A stretch of DNA of 64,000 nt from Tunturiibacter gelidiferens (GTDB lineage: Bacteria > Acidobacteriota > Terriglobia > Terriglobales > Acidobacteriaceae): assembly GCF_014201335.1 (NCBI RefSeq), contig NZ_JACHEB010000010.1, positions 1 to 64,000 of the forward strand. The letters are read 5' to 3'. Numbering within the stretch: the first letter of the stretch is position 1; the number at the start of each line of letters is the position of its first letter. Both the position numbers and the translations under genes were made by a program. The notes beneath the pieces were generated by a model that saw only the letters and a list, made by a program, of their open reading frames with translations, did not search any database and was not told where the DNA came from. Positions 8,660-17,381 of this stretch are shown piece by piece.

Positions 8660-8683
8660 GGGCCCGTGAAAGATAGTGGGCCC
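8660..8683. repeat. GGGCCC pair able to form a short hairpin
   Basis: GGGCCC occurs at 8660-8665 and 8678-8683 with twelve bases between, directly after the AhpD-like gene and before the SMR exporter. It could form a six-pair stem. There is no U-tract, so it is at most a weak attenuator or processing site. Confidence 0.3.
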
Positions 8684-8720
8684 GGATCGCGAGACGATGT
8701 GGGGCAGGGAGGTCTTTGGA

Positions 8721-9047
8721 ATGAAACAGTATGCCTGGTCAATCCTTGTGGTTGCCGGTGTGTTTGAGACAGGTTTTTCTATTGGGCTGAAGTACTCGGA
8801 AGGGTTTACACGATTCTGGCCATCTATAGCGACCGTCGTCATGATCGTACTGAGTCTCGGCTTGGTTGGAGTTGCAACGCGGAGTTTACCGCTTGGCACA
8901 GCGTATGCCGTATGGACTGGCATTGGTTCTGTAGGCACTGTGGCACTGGGTATTGGCTTGTTTGGAGAGTCAGCAGCTTTGAGCAGGTTGGCTTGCCTGG
9001 GGCTAATCGTTTCAGGCGTTCTGGGACTGAAGCTGCTTGGTAAATAA
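8721..9047 (+). CDS. SMR-family exporter, Gdx/SugE type
   Basis: 108 residues from ATG 8721, preceded by GGGAGG. There are four transmembrane helices, and the conserved TM1 glutamate is in GVFETGFSIGLKY. GLKYSEGFTRFWPS is the hallmark that separates Gdx/SugE (guanidinium exporters) from Qac-type multidrug SMR pumps. It lies between detoxification-type enzymes, so it may export a cationic product or substrate of the pathway. A guanidine riboswitch was looked for upstream and not found. It may function as a dual-topology homodimer, since no second SMR gene is adjacent. Confidence 0.85.
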   Translation: MKQYAWSILVVAGVFETGFSIGLKYSEGFTRFWPSIATVVMIVLSLGLVGVATRSLPLGTAYAVWTGIGSVGTVALGIGLFGESAALSRLACLGLIVSGVLGLKLLGK

Positions 9048-9069
9048 TATGCAAAGACGGCATCACACC

Positions 9070-9567
9070 ATGAGACAGGCTCTTCTTATTGTCGATGTTC
9101 AGCCGAGCTTTCCGATACCGATAGAAATTCTGCATGGCATCAGGAAACTCAGCACCCTCCTCCCCAGCGTTGCAACAGTCGAGAAACACGATGAATCTGT
9201 GACGCCTTTTGAAAGCCAGCTAGGATGGAAACCCGGAGAGGCTGACGAGAGTCTCGTACCCGCTGGCCGCGTCTTCATCAAACACGGCTACCTCCCGCCT
9301 CCGGCAGCTATCGAATATCTTCGGGATCTACGAGTGGACCGGATACTAGTTTGTGGTACACAAGCGGACACGTGCGTTCTTGCAGCCGGTTTCGCACTTT
9401 TCGATGCTGGTTTACATCCGACACTTCTTGAGTGGCTTACAGTTGGTTCGTCATTAGACCGCTCCGGTGAGCTCGGGATGCGCCTCTGGAAGCACCATTT
9501 TGGACAGGTTCTCCAACATTCCCATCAACTCGATCTTACTGACGTTGCTGGGTCACTCATCACTTGA
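9070..9567 (+). CDS. Isochorismatase-like cysteine hydrolase
   Basis: 165 residues from ATG 9070; ATG 9049, right after the exporter stop, is an alternative. The catalytic triad of the family is visible: Asp9 in LLIVDVQPSF, Lys71 in VFIKHGY and Cys102 in GTQADTCVLAAG. Such enzymes hydrolyse amides, carbamates, nicotinamide or isochorismate; the residues around the triad do not tell which. It is near-contiguous with the Gdx-type exporter upstream and nitrilase downstream. A substrate linked to the nitrilase product (an amide or carbamoyl compound) would make sense, but that is inference. Confidence 0.85.
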   Translation: MRQALLIVDVQPSFPIPIEILHGIRKLSTLLPSVATVEKHDESVTPFESQLGWKPGEADESLVPAGRVFIKHGYLPPPAAIEYLRDLRVDRILVCGTQADTCVLAAGFALFDAGLHPTLLEWLTVGSSLDRSGELGMRLWKHHFGQVLQHSHQLDLTDVAGSLIT

Positions 9568-9586
9568 TCGATCAAAGGAGAAAACC

Positions 9587-10579
9587 GTGAACATCGTCAA
9601 AGCAGCAGCAGTTCAGATCAGTCCCGTGCTCTACAGCCGAGAGGGCACGGTGGACAAGATAATAGCGAAAATCCACGAACTCGGTAAATTGGGCGTGCAA
9701 TTCGCCACTTTTCCGGAAACTGTCGTACCCTACTACCCTTACTTCTCCTTTGTGCAAACTCCATTCGAGATCCGAACCGGGAAGGAACATCTCAGATTGC
9801 TCGATCAAGCAGTGATCGTACCCTCGGCCACCACGCACGCTATTGGAGGGGCTGCGCGGCAGGCCAAAATGGTTGTATCTATTGGCGTCAATGAACGCGA
9901 CGGAGGCACGCTCTTTAACACACAGTTGTTGTTTGATGCAGACGGCACCTTAATCCAGCGTCGTCGAAAGATCAGCCCAGCCTATCATGAGCGCCTGATC
10001 TGGGGACAAGGCGACGGCAGTGGACTTCGTGCTGTCGACAGTGCGGTTGGGCGCATCGGTCAGCTGGCGTGTTGGGAGCATTACAATCCACTTGCCCGCT
10101 ATGCTCTTATGGCCGATGGCGAGCAGATTCATTCGGCGATGTATCCGGGGTCGTTCGCAGGCGACCTGTTTGCCGAGCAGATGCAGGTCAACATCCGCCA
10201 GCATGCACTTGAGGCCGGTTGCTTCGTTGTCAATGCTACTGCCTGGCTCGATCCCGATCAGCAGGCCCAGATCGTGCAAGACACCGGATGCAACATTGGA
10301 CCGATCTCTGGCGGTTGCTTCACTGCGATCGTTTCACCCCAAGCGCAATTGATTGGCGAGCCCATCCGTTCCGGCGAAGGCGTTGTGATTGCCGACCTCG
10401 ATTTCACCTTGATCGATAGGCGCAAACAGTTGATGGATTCACGCGGCCATTACAGCCGTCCAGAGTTGCTCAGCCTGGTCATCGACCGCACACCGACTGC
10501 TCACCTCCATGAGCGGTCCGCGCATCCTTTCTCGACTGTCGCAAAGTTTGCTGACGAGCCCAGGATAGAGACCGCATAG
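9587..10579 (+). CDS. Nitrilase-family carbon-nitrogen hydrolase
   Basis: 330 residues from GTG 9587, chosen because AAAGGAGA precedes it; the upstream extension overlaps the isochorismatase gene. The Glu-Lys-Cys triad is complete: Glu44 in FPETVVPYYPYF, Lys128 in RRRKISP and Cys162 in LACWEHYNPLARYALM. The CWEHYNPL signature places it among true nitrilases (nitrile to carboxylate plus ammonia), near aliphatic and arylacetonitrilases, and away from amidases and N-carbamylases. It is the last gene of the MocR-linked run. A hairpin-free space of about 200 bases follows. Confidence 0.9.
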   Translation: MNIVKAAAVQISPVLYSREGTVDKIIAKIHELGKLGVQFATFPETVVPYYPYFSFVQTPFEIRTGKEHLRLLDQAVIVPSATTHAIGGAARQAKMVVSIGVNERDGGTLFNTQLLFDADGTLIQRRRKISPAYHERLIWGQGDGSGLRAVDSAVGRIGQLACWEHYNPLARYALMADGEQIHSAMYPGSFAGDLFAEQMQVNIRQHALEAGCFVVNATAWLDPDQQAQIVQDTGCNIGPISGGCFTAIVSPQAQLIGEPIRSGEGVVIADLDFTLIDRRKQLMDSRGHYSRPELLSLVIDRTPTAHLHERSAHPFSTVAKFADEPRIETA

Positions 10580-10788
10580 TTCATCGCGACCTCAAGCCAA
10601 GACCACTCTCCATTTAGCTTCTAATGTAGGGGAGTGTTTGCCGCTGCGAATGCCGCCTCTACAGAGAGAGGTACGCCGCTCGCATATAGAACTGCGAGCA
10701 GTGGCCTGGGACAAGATTCCTGAACTGTGTAGCTGATCACAGATAGGAGACGCCGCTACTTTGGCGGCACCTCCCATCTGTAAGCAGA

Positions 10789-11118
10789 TCAGGCGACGAG
10801 CACGGCGCGGAAGCGAGCTTTGCCCTGACGCATATGATCCAGTGCCGCATTCGCGTCAGCCATCGGAAACCTCTCGATCATTGGCTTGATCCTGTGCTGC
10901 GCTGCGAACGCGAGCATTTGTTGTATCTCGTGAACGGAGCAGGCTGTCCTCCAACAACCGCCTTCTCCCCGAACATCAGATTGAATGCAGAGAAGGCAAT
11001 TGGCTTTTCGGGAACGCCGACAATACAGAGTTGCCCCTGAGGGCGAAGCGCGGCTACGTATCCATCCCAAGGTAGGTCAGCGGACACGGTCGACAGGATG
11101 AAGTCGAACGACCTGGCC
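10789..11118 (-). pseudogene. Zinc-type alcohol dehydrogenase remnant, frameshifted
   Basis: The C-terminal third of an AdhC/YahK-like NADP-dependent dehydrogenase is recognisable: RSFDFILSTVS, WDGYVAALRPQG, IVGVPEKPIAFSAF and FGEKAVVGG. After a one-base loss near 10938-10944 it resumes in another frame with SVHEIQQMLAFAAQH, KPMIERFPMADANAAL and GKARFRAVLVA, and then a TGA stop. The catalytic zinc site and most of the nucleotide-binding half are missing. The first part is fused in frame to the large protein upstream. It is clearly non-functional. Confidence 0.8.
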
Positions 11119-14100
11119 GCTTTCCCGTTCGCGATCGCGACCTCGATCTGCCGCAACAGATTAGCTGTGTCGCGTTTGACGATTAAATCGCGTTCTCCCG
11201 GATTTTCTTGCGCGGTCCATCCACCCTTTGACTGATCACCTAATGCCCAACTCACAAGGCGAAGCCGTGCGTTCAATATCCCCTGCAATACGGAGGTTAC
11301 ATCATCTTCCGAGGAGTCGAGACCGAGTTTGCGCATCATCGGTCTCAACTGCGTCACACCCGCAGAGGCCTTTCGAAGATGCCGCAAGAGGAAATCGCCG
11401 ATGGTGGCGTCGGTGGGGCTGAGTGCACGGGCTTGATCAACCGCGTCCAATGTGAGTAATTTTTCGGTCGCCCTGCGTATCCATGGGACAGGATCCTCGT
11501 CCGTCGAGCTACTGATTGGACCAAAGAACGGAGTGCCGGCATTGATCTGATTTGCTACGGCTTCTACGAGTTGCGTCTTGCCGAGCCTGTTTTCGGCCTC
11601 TTGGAGTGTGCCGAGGGCCGCGCCAGGATTCCCCAAACGATGTAGCGCGAGTGCCCTGTAGGCGTACAAGGTCTCGCTTGGCCGGTCGCTCTTGATCGCA
11701 GACAAGAGATCCAAAGCTTGATTCGGGCGTTGGATGGCCAGCGACAGAAGAGCACTGTTCAGGAGGATCGGCGTTCGATCGGTCTCTGCAAGATTGCGGT
11801 GTGAATTCACCTGTCGACGACCGGCGGCTATCAGCTCTCTCGCCTGTTGGCGTCGATCCGAATCAAGGAATCCGAAGTTGTTGTCGATGACGAGGGCCAG
11901 GGTCTTCGCGGCATGAAGATTAGTGAAATAGGCGGGAATCTCTCGATGACGGACGTGAAGACGATGGAAGATGTCGGCTGCTTGGACGGGCTGGCGCCGC
12001 GCGAGAAGGGAAAGGCCCCGATAGAATTCGAGGGCATCTTGGGCTGAAGCTTTGTCCAAGTCCGAAATATCGTCCGGGACCGGCAGATTGTCCAACTCCT
12101 CCCAACGCTCTGTTTGGAGCAGCAAGCGCAGGCGGAACCGCAGACGTTGCAATGAACGTCCCGGAACCTTGCCTAACGTTTCTAGTTCGTTCTCTTTATC
12201 GAGAAAGAGCGCTGCGATATCCGTTACGCCCGCGTTGAGAAGGTGTTCGATACGGGTTTGTTCCTCCGTAAGCATCAAAAGGCGGCTCGAATAGCCCGGG
12301 GTGAGGACTTTGATCCGGTCTCGAATCAAGGTCTGGAGAACCGATGGTACATATGAGAGAAGTTGGGCTAGTGTCGCAGGCTCCTCAATCATGAGGATTG
12401 TCGTGAGAAGCTGTTGCCGTTGTTCGTCGCTTAACGCGGTGAGTGCCTCACCAAGGTCAGCGCTAATTGGCCGATCTCGGTCTTTTCCAGGCCTCTCGGA
12501 GTCGAAGCCAGCCGCGAAAGCATCCACCTGTTTTCGATCCAGCCGATTCGATGATCCCGATCTCACTGCTGAGACAAGAGCCGCAACCAGATCCTGCGGG
12601 ACTTCAGTGTCGAGCCTTGCGACGATACGACACAGAACCCGAACGTGAACACGAATTGAGCGTTTGATGGAATCCAGAGTTTGTAGCGCCTCGATGGAGT
12701 TGGGATCTGCTGACACTGCCGCAAAGCGCGACGCGAGGTTCAGAGGATCAAAAAAGCTCGAAATGTACCCGGCTCCCGATTGTCGCGCCAAATTGTAGAG
12801 GCTTAGCGACTGCCCCTTGTCCATTTGCCGCGCGGAGATCCGGAAATGACCGGTAACCACTGCGTTGCCGTAAGCCGTGACGAATGGCGCACCGCTGATA
12901 CCATTCACATCGCCGGAGGCATCCACTAGGGAAAGCAATCCCGTGAACATTCCCTCAGCCGGTCCGCCGAGGCCACTTTGCGCGGCACCCTCAAGGATGG
13001 AAATCAATTTAGTACGGCCGATTTCTGAGAGTGTCTGGATCAGAGTTTGTCGCATGCGTTCGGAGCTTTCTTCCGACGATCCCGTCCGGGCGATCCCGTC
13101 GCCGAAGATGACACGAAGGAGCGCAGCAACCTCTGCCACCTCAACTTCGTCGTTATCGCCTAGATAGCGAAGAACCTCAGCGGCATTGAGGAAAGCATCT
13201 TCTTTGAGCCTTTCGCTCGATTCCCTGAGTTCATTTCCTGCCAGAGCATCTCCTGGAAGCGACCATTGCCATAAGAGCAGACACGTCAGCGCAGTGGAGG
13301 ATCCAAGCAGTAACATGTCTGCGATTGGCAACGATCGAGCAGAAGGCTGAAGCCCGAAAAGGAACAGTAGTTCTGTCTTTCGTGCGATGAGTGGATAGAG
13401 ACGCGCCCACAGTGGATGAGGAGCAGGGCAGTTCTCCGTGTCCTGGATGTCTCGTATTAAAAGCGAGATCAGAGCCGTATGGCCTTCAAGAGGCCAAATG
13501 CGTGCGAGAAAGAACCGTTCAAGCCCATAGGTGTTCGACCAAATGTACCGCTCGACAAGCGTGGAAGGTACCGCGGGCAGACTCTTGCGGGCGAGTTCGA
13601 TGCTTGCACCCTGCTGGTGCGCCATATAAGTGGCAATTTCTTCGTGAATGTGATCCCAGTCCGCCAGCGGCTCAGACTCGATCAGAGAGAATACCGCCGA
13701 ATGGAAGCGCTCAAGAGCGTAAGCACTCCACGTTCGTTGCGGGACAAAGCTGGGCCAGCGCAGCAACTTCCAGTCTTCCAGCCACCGAGCGAGAGGCGCG
13801 TTCAGTGGTTGCTCAGAGCACAGCTGTTCCCAGCGTCGGGATGCTACCCAGTCAGGCCTCGGGCTACGAAGCTCGTCTAGCGAAAGGCTCCCGGTGTTGA
13901 GGGACTCGATAACGGGTTCAATCTCTGAATCCACTGGCATTCGTGGCAGATAACGGACCGAGTATTGTTTTTTCTGGAGCCAGTCGAAGGCCTCTGCATA
14001 ACCGGGATACTCTCGCTGGAACGCGCGTACGTAGTCAACGGGAATGACTACCCGATCTTGGATGACTTGAATCCAGCCTTGCGATCTCAAATTCTCGAAG

Positions 14101-14276
14101 GACGGGGCCCCAGCCTGCATTCGCCGTTCGTACTCTGTTATAGCGTTCGTCAGGGTTGCGGTGCGAACGAAATCCACGGACTGAAGAAGCTTTAACAGGG
14201 ATTCGTCACTTATTGCGAAGTCGCTGCGGGGCTTAATAGAGTGCGGCCGAGTGGTCGTAAGGAGATTTGCGAACAC
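10878..14276 (-). CDS. Large helical-repeat protein, 3' end replaced by Adh remnant
   Basis: The 1132-codon frame is one of the longest in the window. Residues 1 to about 1045 form a mostly helical, leucine- and arginine-rich protein without a recognised catalytic motif. Residues about 790-930 look like TPR pairs (LEFYRGLSLLARRQPVQAA; LNSALLSLAIQRPNQALDLL; YAYRALALHRLGNPGAAL). A late WTAQENPGERDLIVKRDTA segment looks like the start of a C-terminal domain that then runs into Adh sequence from about 11118. The original C-terminus is therefore lost. No partner gene lies upstream. Similar large TPR proteins occur in defence or signalling loci, but I do not recognise this family and assign no function. 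Confidence 0.6.
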   Translation of the reverse strand: MFANLLTTTRPHSIKPRSDFAISDESLLKLLQSVDFVRTATLTNAITEYERRMQAGAPSFENLRSQGWIQVIQDRVVIPVDYVRAFQREYPGYAEAFDWLQKKQYSVRYLPRMPVDSEIEPVIESLNTGSLSLDELRSPRPDWVASRRWEQLCSEQPLNAPLARWLEDWKLLRWPSFVPQRTWSAYALERFHSAVFSLIESEPLADWDHIHEEIATYMAHQQGASIELARKSLPAVPSTLVERYIWSNTYGLERFFLARIWPLEGHTALISLLIRDIQDTENCPAPHPLWARLYPLIARKTELLFLFGLQPSARSLPIADMLLLGSSTALTCLLLWQWSLPGDALAGNELRESSERLKEDAFLNAAEVLRYLGDNDEVEVAEVAALLRVIFGDGIARTGSSEESSERMRQTLIQTLSEIGRTKLISILEGAAQSGLGGPAEGMFTGLLSLVDASGDVNGISGAPFVTAYGNAVVTGHFRISARQMDKGQSLSLYNLARQSGAGYISSFFDPLNLASRFAAVSADPNSIEALQTLDSIKRSIRVHVRVLCRIVARLDTEVPQDLVAALVSAVRSGSSNRLDRKQVDAFAAGFDSERPGKDRDRPISADLGEALTALSDEQRQQLLTTILMIEEPATLAQLLSYVPSVLQTLIRDRIKVLTPGYSSRLLMLTEEQTRIEHLLNAGVTDIAALFLDKENELETLGKVPGRSLQRLRFRLRLLLQTERWEELDNLPVPDDISDLDKASAQDALEFYRGLSLLARRQPVQAADIFHRLHVRHREIPAYFTNLHAAKTLALVIDNNFGFLDSDRRQQARELIAAGRRQVNSHRNLAETDRTPILLNSALLSLAIQRPNQALDLLSAIKSDRPSETLYAYRALALHRLGNPGAALGTLQEAENRLGKTQLVEAVANQINAGTPFFGPISSSTDEDPVPWIRRATEKLLTLDAVDQARALSPTDATIGDFLLRHLRKASAGVTQLRPMMRKLGLDSSEDDVTSVLQGILNARLRLVSWALGDQSKGGWTAQENPGERDLIVKRDTANLLRQIEVAIANGKAARSFDFILSTVSADLPWDGYVAALRPQGQLCIVGVPEKPIAFSAFNLMFGEKAVVGGQPAPFTRYNKCSRSQRSTGSSQ

Positions 14277-14983
14277 CCGACGCAGGGTTCGTCTTGTCCC
14301 CCAAACGATCGAAGGGAAGTCCGGGGAAACGCGTGCTCTTGTTCGACGAAGTCATTCAAACATCATGATAAATAGAGGGCTTGGGTTTCTGTTTATGCTA
14401 AGGGCTGTGCTGTTTTATTGTGGGAAGCATTCTCTAATTGCGCGCTGAACTGGATGTACTCTTGTCCCATGCACAGTTGCCGTTCTCGAACAGCAATGCG
14501 GTAGAAACCGAGCGTTGGCAGCACAATAGATCGAAGCTTACGACTGTCACAAAGCTAAACAGGCCGTTGACCCTCCGTTCGTAGACAAGAGCCACCCAGC
14601 TACATCAACGCCTGTGTAGGGCGCACTCGGCAAGCGAAGGGTCTCGTCCCAACGAAACTCAGTCATGTGAGAGCCGAAGAATGTTACAGCCTCAAGAAAA
14701 AACAGATTGCTACTGCAGCACGGACGCCGCTCAAGCGAATCGAATGCGCATCACCGATAAGGGTGTGTATCCAGCTAGTCCGTCTTCCATCCAGATGATG
14801 CCCAACTTACTGCGTTTATTTTCAAGGCTATCCAAACAACCTGAATGACGGTGTTTCAATCCTTCTGCACGTGAGCTATGTCACTTCCAGGGCATGTGGG
14901 GCCCCGCTCGATCGCTCTGTGAAAGTTCGATGACAGACCCGAACTTTGATGCTGTTGATTTGTCTCTCCAGTAACAGGCCCAA
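14277..14983. other. 707-base stretch without a recognised gene
   Basis: Only short, uncharacteristic frames are present on both strands. No tRNA, IS end or clear hairpin was seen. It separates the large truncated protein gene from a sigma-factor operon in divergent orientation, so promoters for both should lie here. A lost 5' partner of the large gene could once have occupied it. Confidence 0.4.
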
Positions 14984-15601
14984 TTGAGCTTGGCAACTTG
15001 GAGTAAGGAAGAGTCTGTCCCCGGCATGGAGAACGAAAACAGCGCATTGTTACGGCCTCACCTAAGCCTCTTCGCTACAGAAGAGCGCAAGGGGACCGCC
15101 CATCGTACCCGCGTGGTCGAGCTGTTTCGCGAACTGCGGTTACCGCTCTATGGCTACCTTGTCTGCATCGGCCTTACGCCGCCCGAATCAGAGGACGTAA
15201 TCCAAGAGAGTTTTCTTCTATTGCACCAGCAGCTGAGCCAAGGCACAAAGATCGCGGACTTCCGCTCCTGGCTGTTTCGCGTAGCACATAATCTGGCGGT
15301 CAACCTGCAACGGTCGTCACGTCGCTTCCTCCATAGCGAGGAAGAAGAGACGGTCGCGAGGATACAGGAGGAGCCGGGCAAAGGGCCGACGCCGGAAGAC
15401 TCCTATCTGCAAAAAGAGATGGACCAAAAACTAGACCATTGCATGACCCAGCTTACCGAACAGCAGAGACAGTGTTTGCAGCTACGAGTTGAAGGATTAA
15501 AGTACCGCGAGATTGCTGCGGTGATGCAGATCAGTATCTCTAGCGTCTCCGAGCTTATGCAGCGCGCCATAGTTCGCTTAACGGGGGCGCTTCATGAATA
15601 A
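14984..15601 (+). CDS. ECF-type RNA polymerase sigma factor
   Basis: The frame gives 205 residues from TTG 14984; ATG 15026 (191 residues) is also plausible and neither has a strong ribosome-binding site. Region 2 is seen in LPLYGYLVCIGLTPPESEDVIQESFL with RSWLFRVAHNLAVNLQR. Region 4 is seen in LTEQQRQCLQLRVEGLKYREIAAVMQISISSVSELMQRA. Its end overlaps by eight bases the anti-sigma gene, which is followed by a TonB-dependent receptor, an arrangement known for surface-signalled or locally regulated outer-membrane receptors. Confidence 0.87.
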   Translation: MSLATWSKEESVPGMENENSALLRPHLSLFATEERKGTAHRTRVVELFRELRLPLYGYLVCIGLTPPESEDVIQESFLLLHQQLSQGTKIADFRSWLFRVAHNLAVNLQRSSRRFLHSEEEETVARIQEEPGKGPTPEDSYLQKEMDQKLDHCMTQLTEQQRQCLQLRVEGLKYREIAAVMQISISSVSELMQRAIVRLTGALHE

Positions 15602-17339
15602 GTTTACGAACTCGCTTCTGCGGAGTGAAGACAAGCATCCGAGCGACGAACAGATGGTCGCATTCATTAATGGAGAACTTACCCTTCGTAAGCATGCCGC
15701 GGTTGCTCATCATCTGGACGGTTGCTGGCGGTGCCTGGCAAAGAAGAAGCAGATGGAGGAGACGGTCTTTGCATTGGTGGGGCGGCGCGAACGGCGATTA
15801 CGTCCTCACCTTCCACCTTCAACCGGTGCGGAGGGGCGACTGGTTGCACTGCTGAACGAGCAAAGCATCCGAGAGGAACAACCCTCACAAAACTCATTGA
15901 TATATGGTCTTCGCTCGCTCCTGCCGTCCACTATGAATCCGGTTCTCGCAAGCATCTTTGTTGTTACCCTGGCGTCGATCACGCTGTTCTTCATCTGGAA
16001 GCAGGCTGCACCATCGCTGAGTGCCTCGGATCTTCTGGGGAAGGCGATGGCGAACGAGCAGGCCTTGGCCGAGCGTGCTCAGCCTGGGGTGGTCTATCAG
16101 AAGCTGGTAATGCGGCGCGGTGCGCACAGTATAGAGCGCACGGTTTACAGCGATCTGCAACGAAAGCGTGTGGCCAAAGCGCAGCATTTGGATGCCGCCG
16201 CGACGGCGATGAAGCAGGCGGTCGAGGCCGGCGGCGTGAGCTGGGATGAACCGCTTTCGGCTATAGACTACAACCGATGGAGAGAGAGCCAACACTCTGC
16301 CACGGACCGTGTAAAGTCCGCCGGAGACGGACTGGTGAGCGTGGTCACCAGCGTGCGATACGGGCCGATCCGGCAGGAGTCGTTGACGATGCGAACCTCG
16401 GACCTTCATCCGGTGCGCCGCACGATTGAGACTCGCAGCCAGGACACGGTGGAGATCGCCGAGCTGAGTTACACCGAGCTGAAGTGGAGCGAGGCGAATG
16501 AAGCGTTGTGGGAGCCGCTCTCTCCAATGTTGCATGAAGAGGGCGAGCCCACCCTCAACCTGCCAAAGAGAAGCCTCCTGACTGACGAGCAACTCGATGT
16601 GGCCGAGCTGGAAGCAAGGCTTGTGCTGAACAAGCTGAACGCCGATGCCAACGAGCAGATTGAGATTAAGCGATCGAGGAACGCGGTGCATGTGGAAGGC
16701 ATTGTGGATACCACCGAGCGGCAGCACGCTCTGAACCTTGGGCTGCGGCAGGTAGCTCATGTCGTTCCGTCGATTCTAAGTCTGGAGGAGCTCAACGCGC
16801 GTCGCAATGCAGGGTCCGGTACGGCTTCGATTCGTGAGAGCGCCGTGGCGGCACAGCCTGCTCCTCTTGAAGAGTTCTTTCACGAAAACTCCAAAAGCTC
16901 GGAGGAGATGGGCAGGGTTTCCAACCAGCTGCTCAGCCTGTCTCTTGAGATTCAGCGAGAGGGAAATGCTCTTACGGAGCTCAACCGGCGTTTCCATGGG
17001 AATGATGAGTTGGACCCGTTGGGGCGCTCTGCCCTGACGCAATTACTCACCAACCATTCTTCGTTGCTTCGAGCCGCTGTGCGCTCAGAGATCGAGATAC
17101 TTCAGTCGTTCTCGCTCGTGCCTGAGCAGAGCACCGAAGATGGACACACCATAACATCCGCAGCTGCAGGCCTTACGGAGCAAAGTACTCGCAACGTAAG
17201 CCTATGCAGGGAGCTTATATCTTCGAGTGAATCCTCTCCCCGCACGGCGCAATCGATAGCCTCTGAAATGGCCAAGACCCTTCACTTACTGAGCAGAGAT
17301 CCAGTCTTACTCGCCTTGGAACCAAACTCCAGTCACTAA
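15594..17339 (+). CDS. Membrane anti-sigma factor with zf-HC2 motif
   Basis: 581 residues. An N-terminal zinc-binding anti-sigma motif is present: His40 with Cys44 and Cys47 in HHLDGCWRC. A single transmembrane helix lies at about 113-135 (PVLASIFVVTLASITLFFIW). The 440-residue periplasmic part has no recognised domain: the middle contains a region rich in YSDLQ and YGPIRQESLTMR that resembles the lipoprotein-carrier-like periplasmic part of some anti-sigma factors, and the end is predicted helical. It overlaps the sigma gene, so translation is probably coupled. It would hold the sigma factor at the membrane until the TonB receptor or its cargo signals. Confidence 0.8.
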   Translation: MNKFTNSLLRSEDKHPSDEQMVAFINGELTLRKHAAVAHHLDGCWRCLAKKKQMEETVFALVGRRERRLRPHLPPSTGAEGRLVALLNEQSIREEQPSQNSLIYGLRSLLPSTMNPVLASIFVVTLASITLFFIWKQAAPSLSASDLLGKAMANEQALAERAQPGVVYQKLVMRRGAHSIERTVYSDLQRKRVAKAQHLDAAATAMKQAVEAGGVSWDEPLSAIDYNRWRESQHSATDRVKSAGDGLVSVVTSVRYGPIRQESLTMRTSDLHPVRRTIETRSQDTVEIAELSYTELKWSEANEALWEPLSPMLHEEGEPTLNLPKRSLLTDEQLDVAELEARLVLNKLNADANEQIEIKRSRNAVHVEGIVDTTERQHALNLGLRQVAHVVPSILSLEELNARRNAGSGTASIRESAVAAQPAPLEEFFHENSKSSEEMGRVSNQLLSLSLEIQREGNALTELNRRFHGNDELDPLGRSALTQLLTNHSSLLRAAVRSEIEILQSFSLVPEQSTEDGHTITSAAAGLTEQSTRNVSLCRELISSSESSPRTAQSIASEMAKTLHLLSRDPVLLALEPNSSH

Positions 17340-17381
17340 CAAACAACCTTTCCAGAAGTGCTAACTCCATGGAGATAAGCA

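Noticed and set aside
8646..8720. Guanidine-II (mini-ykkC) riboswitch before the Gdx-type exporter; ACGA occurs twice
   Set aside because: The bases around both ACGA tetranucleotides do not pair into the required short stems.
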